The notes under the pieces: model-generated
Databases searched by the model: none
What the model was told of the DNA's origin: nothing
What the model saw: only the letters and a program-made list of their open reading frames with translations
Program-made: the position numbers and the translations under genes
NCBI RefSeq assembly: GCF_037392515.1
Contig: NC_090283.1
Coordinates: 16,067,001-16,131,000, forward strand
Reading direction: 5' to 3'
Source of the DNA: Haliotis asinina
Lineage: Eukaryota; Mollusca; Gastropoda; Lepetellida; Haliotidae
Length of the DNA: 64,000 nt
Part shown: piece by piece, positions 58,602 through 64,000 of the stretch
Layout: every line of letters starts with the position of its first letter
Numbering within the stretch: the stretch's first letter is position 1

Positions 58602-61600
58602 CTGTGAATGAAAGACAGAGGAATGACTTGTCATTGAGGAAAACATTTTGAACAAATGCGACTCTGGATTTTCCGACTCCAGGTTTTGGCCAAACAACAA
58701 TAATACGGATGTAGGTGGGGTATATAGGGTTTGTGGATGTATACAGGTAGTATGGGTGTATGCAGACAAGTGTAGAATATATGAGTGCATACAAATGGGT
58801 GTTGGTGACTGTATAAGGTGGGGTAGTTGCACATAGGTGAGGTGAGCCTATATAAGTATGGTGACTGCTTATAGGTGGGTGTTATATATACATATATATA
58901 GGTGTGGTGGGTGTATACAGGTTGGGTGACTGTATATAGGCATGTGTGTAATAGATGAGTATATACATGGGTGTATATAGGTAGGTGTGAATACATATAG
59001 GTGAGTGTAGTTGTACATTGGAAATGTGACTGTATATGGGTGGATATAGGCAGGTGTATACAGGTGGATATGGGTGGCTGTATGCAGGTATGTGTAGGTG
59101 TATACAGATGGGGTAGTAGGTTTCCTTGTGAATTGTTTGAGCTCTGTTTTCACAGGATTTTTTTCATCACATTATTTTTCAGCTTTGTAAGTTGTATTTA
59201 CATTTTTGATAATTTGGTATTGTAAGTCCACACGTGCGAAAGAATCTGCAAAGTTGTGTTTAGATTTAAATTCCAAGAACTGACAGACATAGGTAAATCC
59301 TGGAACTTACACTGTAAACAGGACTCCGCCTTGGATAGTCCAACTCTGTCATTTATGAAGAATGTCCTCTGTTGACTCTCTACCAAGAAGTCCGCCTGAA
59401 AAAAGGTCGAGATTGCTTGTATAATACCCTAGAAACTTTCCTGAGATGCCAAGTTACTGTTGTGCCTCTGAGATGAAGCTATGGTATTGACTAGTCCTTG
59501 GTTTTAGAACAATAACTACTGCATTTCTGGTGCATCATAACACACTGTATCTTGTCATCTAATAGTTGATTGTGACGGAGCATCCACACAACACTTACCT
59601 ACCCCATAGAATCTTGTCATCTGACAACTGATTCTGACTGGGGGATCCACACAACACTTAACCCACAGAATCTTGTCATCTGATAGCTGATTGTGATGGA
59701 GCATCTACACAACACTTGCCTAACCCACAGAATCTTGTCTTCTGATAGCTGATTGTGATGGAGCATCCACACAACATTTACCCTAACTTACAGTATCGTG
59801 TCATCTGATAGCTGATGTAATGGAGGATCTGCCAAACCCAAGACGTACCTTAACCCACAGTTTCTTGTCATCAGTCATACCAAGCAGGACTTGCATCTGG
59901 ATGCTCTTGTCATACCCAGGTATGATCTGAATCTCATTGTCATTTGTAAAAGTGTGGCTCCACACCTGGGGGGGTCTGTCCGACTGAAACACAAACATGA
60001 AACATGAAACATTCATACAGACTTCAGCATCATGAGTTTCCTCAGGAATGAGATCCTTTCATTGGTGTGGGAGAAAAGTGAATGAGTGAGCGAGTGTAGT
60101 TCTTGCCACTGTTAGCAATATTCCAGCAGTAGTGTAGCAGGGAACACCAGCAATGGGCTTCATAAATTTGTACCAGTGTGAGGAATCAAACCAAGTCTTC
60201 GGTGTGATGAGCAAAAGCTTTAACCATTAGGCTTCCAAGACATCATGTAGAAGAAACGAGAAGGGACGCCGTAAAAATCAAGGAACAAGTGCACACAAGG
60301 TAACCAGGTAAGTGAAGTTAATTCTTCTTTTCATTCACACAACATCAAACAAACAAACATACCTACCATGTAGTAACAACCTAAGCACAAGTTGTAGGTA
60401 GAAACTCTAACCATAATGAAACGTACAATCGCCACGACACTTGAAGTAAAAGTGAACTTTGAAAGGTTCGCACTTGTGCGGTTCAGGAGATCAGGCCACT
60501 TCCGTGCCTACAGATTTGTCGATACATGAGGTAGCCATTCATGGGAATGGCGAATCAACAACTGTCTGATCTCATTCAAGTGAAGCTTGAGGTAATATGT
60601 ATAGTCCTATGGTAAGGTAAGTAAAATATTTATAGCACTAAAGACAAATAGGTTACCAAGTTGTAAGCACTCAAATCTTTGAAGGGCATTTATGCAGAAT
60701 GTAGAAGAAAAACAAGATTTATAGGTGTCAGCTCTTTTATTGTCAATAGCATGACATTTCAGAGCATATGCTGGCTCCTTCATCAGGTGAATGGTAGGGA
60801 GTATCAAGAGTGTAAATATACATACATGAGAAAAGAAGAAAAGAAACATGTTTAACTATGTTGAGGAATGAATATGTTATACAAACATGATGCAAGTAAC
60901 ACACTAAAACAACATGGTAATAGTCTAATAGACTTTATGGGATAAAATATATAATATAAGCTCATAGGTGACGTCTATGGTACAGACACACAGGTGTTGT
61001 GCTCTGACCTATCATCAGATGGAAGCTGACATCTGTGGTACAGGCACACAAGTGTTGTGCTTTAACCTACCATCAGCTGGAAGCTGATGTCTATGGTATA
61101 GACACACAGGTGTTATGCTCTGACCTACCATCAGCTGGAAGTTGACATCTATGGTACAGCCACATGGGTGTTGTGCTTTGACCTACTATCAGCTGGAGCT
61201 GAGGTCAGAGGTACAGACACACAGGTGTTGTGCTTTGACCTACTATCAGCTGGAGCCGAGGTCAGAGGTACAGACACACAGGTGTTGTGCTTTGACCTAC
61301 CATCAGCTGGAAGCTGGCATCTATGGTACAGACAAGTGTGCCATGACCTACTTTCAACTACAGGCTGGCATCTATGACACAGATAAGCAGAGAGATATTG
61401 TGCCATGATGTACCTTCAACTGAAAGCTGACATCTACGGCACAGAGAGACAGGTGTTGTGCCATGACCTACCTTCAACTGAAAGCTGACTTCAATGATAC
61501 AGACAGACAGTTGTGCCATAACCTACCTTTGACTGCAAGCTGACATCTACAGTTGAGAAAGACAGGTGTTGTGCTATGATCTTCCCTCAACTGGAAGCTG

Positions 61601-63270
61601 ACATCAACTGTTGAGAAAGACAGGTGTTGTGCTATGACCTACCTTCCACTGGAAGATGACTTCTATGATACAGACAGACAGTTGTGCTATAACCTACCCT
61701 CAACTAGAAGCTGACATCAACTGTTGAGAAAGACAGGCGTTGTGCTATGATCTACCTTCCACTGGAAGCTGACTTCTATGATACAGACAGACAGTTGTGC
61801 TATAACCTACCCTCAACTGGAAGCTGACATCAACGGTTGAGAAAGACAGGTTTTGTGCTATGACCTACCTTCCACTGGAAGATGACTTCTATGATACAGA
61901 CAGACAGTTGTGCTATAACCTACCCTCAACTAGAAGCTGACATCAACTGTTGAGAAAGACAGGTGTTGTGCTATGATCTACCTTCCACTGGAAGCTGACT
62001 TCTATGATACAGACAGACAGTTGTGCTATAACCTACCCTCAACTGGAAGCTGACATCAACTGTTGAGAAAGACAGGTGTTGTGCTATGACCTACCTTCCA
62101 CTGGAAGCTGACTTCTATGATACAGACAGACAGTTGTGCTATAACCTACCCTCAACTAGAAGCTGACATCAACTGTTGAGAAAGACAGGTGTTGTGCTAT
62201 GACCTACCTTCAACTGAAAGCTGACTTCTATGATACAGACGGACAGTTGTGCTATAACCTACCCTCAACTGGAAGCTGACATCAACGGTTGAGAAAGACA
62301 GGTTTTGTGCTATGACCTACCTTCAACTGAAAGCTGACATCTATGGGTTCATTACAGTAGTTGATGGTTGCTGTGATATGCACCATGATGACACCATCAA
62401 TTCTGTAGCGACAGTCAGCATGGTAGCCACTGAATCTACAAATCTGACCTGTAAACACAAGCAGACCGTGTCTATCATAGGGGTTCTGCACCAAATCCCA
62501 GTGTACTCAATGAACCTGCCTGAAAACACAAGGACATCAAGTTTATGATGGGTTAAATACCTTCTTTTAGAGCAGCTGTTCTACTTCCAAATCCAGTATA
62601 CAAATACAGGTTCTATCATGGGTTCATCTATCATTGTACACACCTACAGTGTAGCCACCGAACCTACAAATCTGGGCCTAGATTTTCGAAGCCCTCTCAG
62701 TGCTAAGAGTAAGATAGTCGTAAGTTAATGTTAGTGTATGGCACTTACGACTATCTTGGTGCTAAGAGAGCTTCAAAGATCTAGGCCCTTACCTGCAAAC
62801 ACAAGGATTATTATCATCATCATAATGCACAACATGGGTCCATACATCTTTTTATTACCTATGAAGACTAACATATCAGGGTTAATATTTTTCATATGAT
62901 GCCCTGGGGCAAATTATCACTGTGTCATGGTGACGTGTCGCTATGAACAATGCTACAACGTTTCTTATCTGACGTTGTGGTCTACATGTGGCAATGGTGG
63001 TTAGCAAACCTATGTTTAAAGTAGACTTTAGTTTATTTTCCTAAATTTGACAATTTGGTTATAATATAAACAGAACATTATATGCATGCCCATGTCATAC
63101 TGTGTCTATGACACTTGTGAATAAATATTGGTATGTACCTTGCTCTCTCACAGGAAATACCAACATTTTGGCATTCGTGTCGTAAACATAGTATGACATG
63201 TGCATTCGTATAATATCCTCTATTTACATGCTCATAGTTCTGACACGGAATGTACAAATCTACACATCCA
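58243..63270 (-). CDS. Unrecognised single-pass membrane protein (5' end not found)
   Basis: Five exons join in phase on the minus strand: 63270-63152, 62448-62321, 59983-59849, 59395-59311 and 58601-58243. They give 274 residues of an incomplete protein. The ectodomain (1-161) has a cysteine-rich part (YIPCQNYEH, LCLRHECQNVG, CRFSGYHADCRY, NYCNEP) and then a mostly cysteine-free beta-like stretch. A hydrophobic segment at 162-184 is followed by RHRRRL, which fixes the tail inside the cell. The 90-residue tail is polar with a DSGHVS motif at 246-251. I do not recognise the family. The first listed exon needs a preceding exon ending in two bases, so the signal peptide lies upstream, possibly beyond the window. 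The donor chosen for the first exon (CCT|GTGAGA) is the one whose phase fits; AAG|GTACAT 11 bases later does not. Confidence 0.75.
58695..59117. repeat. GTATA/GGTG minisatellite in intron D-E
   Basis: Loosely repeated TATACAGGTGGGTG and TATATAGG units of about 24 bases. Frames open on either strand are artefacts. Unlike the next two arrays, it is not built from exon sequence. Confidence 0.85.
59311..59395 (-). CDS. Membrane protein exon D
   Basis: Acceptor CTTTTTTTCAG, donor T|GTAAGT, 28 codons (ADFLVESQQRTFFINDRVGL to ESCLQ), the membrane-proximal ectodomain. Confidence 0.8.
59523..59848. repeat. Minisatellite copied from the exon C 3' end and donor
   Basis: About five units of about 60 bases. 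On the minus strand each contains a version of exon C's end (GATGACAAGATTCTGTGGG then TTAG). The following donor position varies: GTAAGT after GGGTAG near 59600, GCAAGT near 59718, and a lost GT near 59660. The array directly abuts the true donor at 59848. Confidence 0.85.
59849..59983 (-). CDS. Membrane protein exon C
   Basis: Acceptor TTTGTGTTTCAG, donor AAG|GTACGT, 45 codons (SDRPPQVWSHTFTNDNEIQI to DDKKLWVK). Its last bases and donor seed the array at 59523-59848. Confidence 0.82.
60078..60238 (-). repeat. SINE-A copy
   Basis: GAGTGTAGTTCTTGCCACTG, GGGAACACCAGCAATGGG and CTTTAACCATTAGGC; in intron B-C. Confidence 0.8.
60738..60786 (-). ncRNA. Hammerhead-like motif (probably inactive)
   Basis: The minus strand reads CTGATGA, a short GGAGC/GCTCT stem, GAAA, then a TGTCA/TGACA hairpin and ATA. 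That is the order of a hammerhead ribozyme core. No convincing stem I was found, and one base bulges in stem III. Such motifs occur in Penelope-like and related retroelements. Confidence 0.3.
60961..62320. repeat. Minisatellite copied from the exon B 3' end and 5' splice site
   Basis: About 23 units averaging 57 bases directly abut the true exon B donor. On the minus strand each unit has exon-like GATGTCAGCTTCCAGTTG, then GAAG or GAGG, then in most units an intact donor GTAGGT followed by TATAGCACAAC or CATAGCACAAC. Two unit types alternate over 61600-62320, giving a higher-order period of about 115 bases. Left-hand units (60961-61330) are more diverged. Confidence 0.95.
62321..62448 (-). CDS. 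Membrane protein exon B (cysteine-rich; seeds the minisatellite)
   Basis: Acceptor TTGTGTTTACAG, donor AAG|GTAGGT. Encodes QICRFSGYHADCRYRIDGVI to IDVSFQLK. Its last 20 or so bases and its donor are the unit of the array at 60961-62320. Confidence 0.8.
62505..62673 (-). repeat. Duplicated exon B acceptor segments
   Basis: On the minus strand CTTGTGTTTTCAGGCAGG (62513-62530) and CAGATTTGTAGGTTCGGTGG (near 62673-62654) repeat the acceptor and the start of exon B at 62448. The second copy is separated from its polypyrimidine part (TTGTGTTTGCAGG near 62800) by the MITE at 62674. Confidence 0.65.
62674..62788. mobile_element. GGGCCTAG palindromic MITE
   Basis: GGGCCTAGATTTTCGAAGC and GCTTCAAAGATCTAGGCCC ends with a self-complementary body (AGATAGTCGTAAG and CTTACGACTATCTT). 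Inserted in the duplicated acceptor copy of exon B. Confidence 0.88.
63152..63270 (-). CDS. Membrane protein exon A (cysteine-rich)
   Basis: Acceptor CATGTTCCTTAG, donor CCT|GTGAGA. Encodes GCVDLYIPCQNYEHVNRGYY and 19 more residues ending HECQNVGIS; the next cysteine is split across the junction. Confidence 0.65.
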
Positions 63271-64000
63271 CTAAGGAACATGATCATTACAATTAACAAA
63301 CCCTACATATATATATCATGTGTGTAAGAATCAGGAGCCAGTGACTTCAAAGACATGCAATGTTATTGTTAATGAACATTATTTAAACAAAGCACAGGAC
63401 AGGTAGGATAGACCCTTGGCCTTTGTCACATTATTAAAAATGTCTAAATTTGGGCATTAAAATTAAGAGATATGTTCAAGTGAATGAAAACTAATGTCCA
63501 GAAATTATCAAATTAGGCTTTGAAGATTAATCGATATATCAAAAAAGTGAAAAATCAAACTTTGGAAAGTATTATTAGAATTGTTTTGTTTGTTAAATTT
63601 ACACATCTGATGCTGTTTCTTGACATGTAAAATGCCTGTGTGGGTCTCAGAAGAAAGTATCTTTGACCGTAGTATTAACTGGTGACAGTTTCTTCTGCAG
63701 AATCTTGTAACTGTACCCCTTTCTTGAGATCATGAGTTATCTTGTGGGGTTTAGGATTACAATCGATTATTGATCAATTACCAGGCTCTGATTATCATTC
63801 TACAAATTGTGTGAACAGCAGCACTAATTATACCTAAAATGTAATGATGCCAGCCATGGTGACTGTTTTGATTATGTTCCAAGAATCAGATGACCTTGAC
63901 GTGATGAAATCTGGCATAGAGCCATCTTCTGTTCTCACAGTAAACACGATTTCGCCGATGCGTGATACTTAGACTAGTTAGAGGTTGTTTACGTCACTGA
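63271..64000. other. Region upstream of exon A, no exon assigned
   Basis: A start exon ending with two spare bases is needed but none fits. Near the edge, the minus strand has TGACGTAA (about 63987-63994) and AAGATGGC (about 63923-63930), CRE-like and YY1-like motifs that could mark a promoter. This is weak evidence. Confidence 0.3.

Noticed and set aside
58602-58794. N-terminal extension of the membrane protein's last exon
   Set aside because: The extra residues come from the GTATA minisatellite in the intron; the acceptor at 58602-58603 fits the phase of exon D.
61149-61408. Overlapping open frames of about 70-90 codons on both strands
   Set aside because: Products of the exon B border minisatellite.
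1-64000. Retroviral, LTR, Polinton or CRISPR content
   Set aside because: No long terminal repeats, polymerase, integrase or capsid-like reading frames, and no spacer-repeat arrays, were recognised.

Overview
The window looks like nuclear DNA of a gastropod mollusc, most likely an abalone (Haliotis). It is AT-rich and intron-rich, full of microsatellites, and littered with two short interspersed repeat families that share one tail. The roughly 270 bp family (here 'SINE-B') I associate with abalone genomes from memory. No LTR element, Polinton, CRISPR array, rRNA or intact tRNA gene was recognised.

Four protein-coding genes can be built from phase-matched exons. (1) Minus strand, 10901 to 1395 and running off the left edge: a small secreted protein with a signal peptide, a charged helical linker and an ShKT six-cysteine module. 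The ShKT exon lies in a near-identical tandem duplication (1-3733 and 4256-7990), so it is present twice. (2) Plus strand, 16801-29753: a complete two-exon BOK-like Bcl-2 family gene. The intron lies at the BH2 tryptophan, is 12.2 kb long, and is followed by a separate membrane-anchor exon. (3) Plus strand, 35906-47043: an eight-exon EPSTI1-like gene encoding 338 residues, with an RGG-rich N terminus, a coiled coil and a C-terminal CUE-like domain. Its promoter has a TATA box, a consensus kappaB site and an ISRE-like site. (4) Minus strand, 63270 to 58243, 5' end not found: an unrecognised single-pass membrane protein with a cysteine-containing ectodomain and a tail carrying a DSGxxS motif.

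Layout: 1-11 kb, duplicated ShKT gene; 11-15.3 kb, low-complexity spacer; 14.9-15.1 kb, a captured piece of the BOK-like exon; 15.3-16 kb, degenerate minisatellite; 16.8-29.9 kb, BOK-like gene; 30-35.7 kb, SINE-rich spacer; 35.7-48.7 kb, EPSTI1-like gene with a 1.6 kb CT/CA minisatellite in intron 3; 48.7-58.2 kb, spacer with SINEs, MITEs and a 36 bp-type minisatellite; 58.2-64 kb, membrane-protein gene.

The most unusual structure is in the membrane-protein gene. Two successive introns begin with minisatellites whose units are copies of the upstream exon's own 3' end plus its 5' splice site: about 23 extra copies in one intron and about 5 in the next. The acceptor side of one of these exons is also repeated. 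I know of no described system like it. The genes do not form an obvious pathway, although BOK-like and EPSTI1-like proteins both belong to stress or immune biology.
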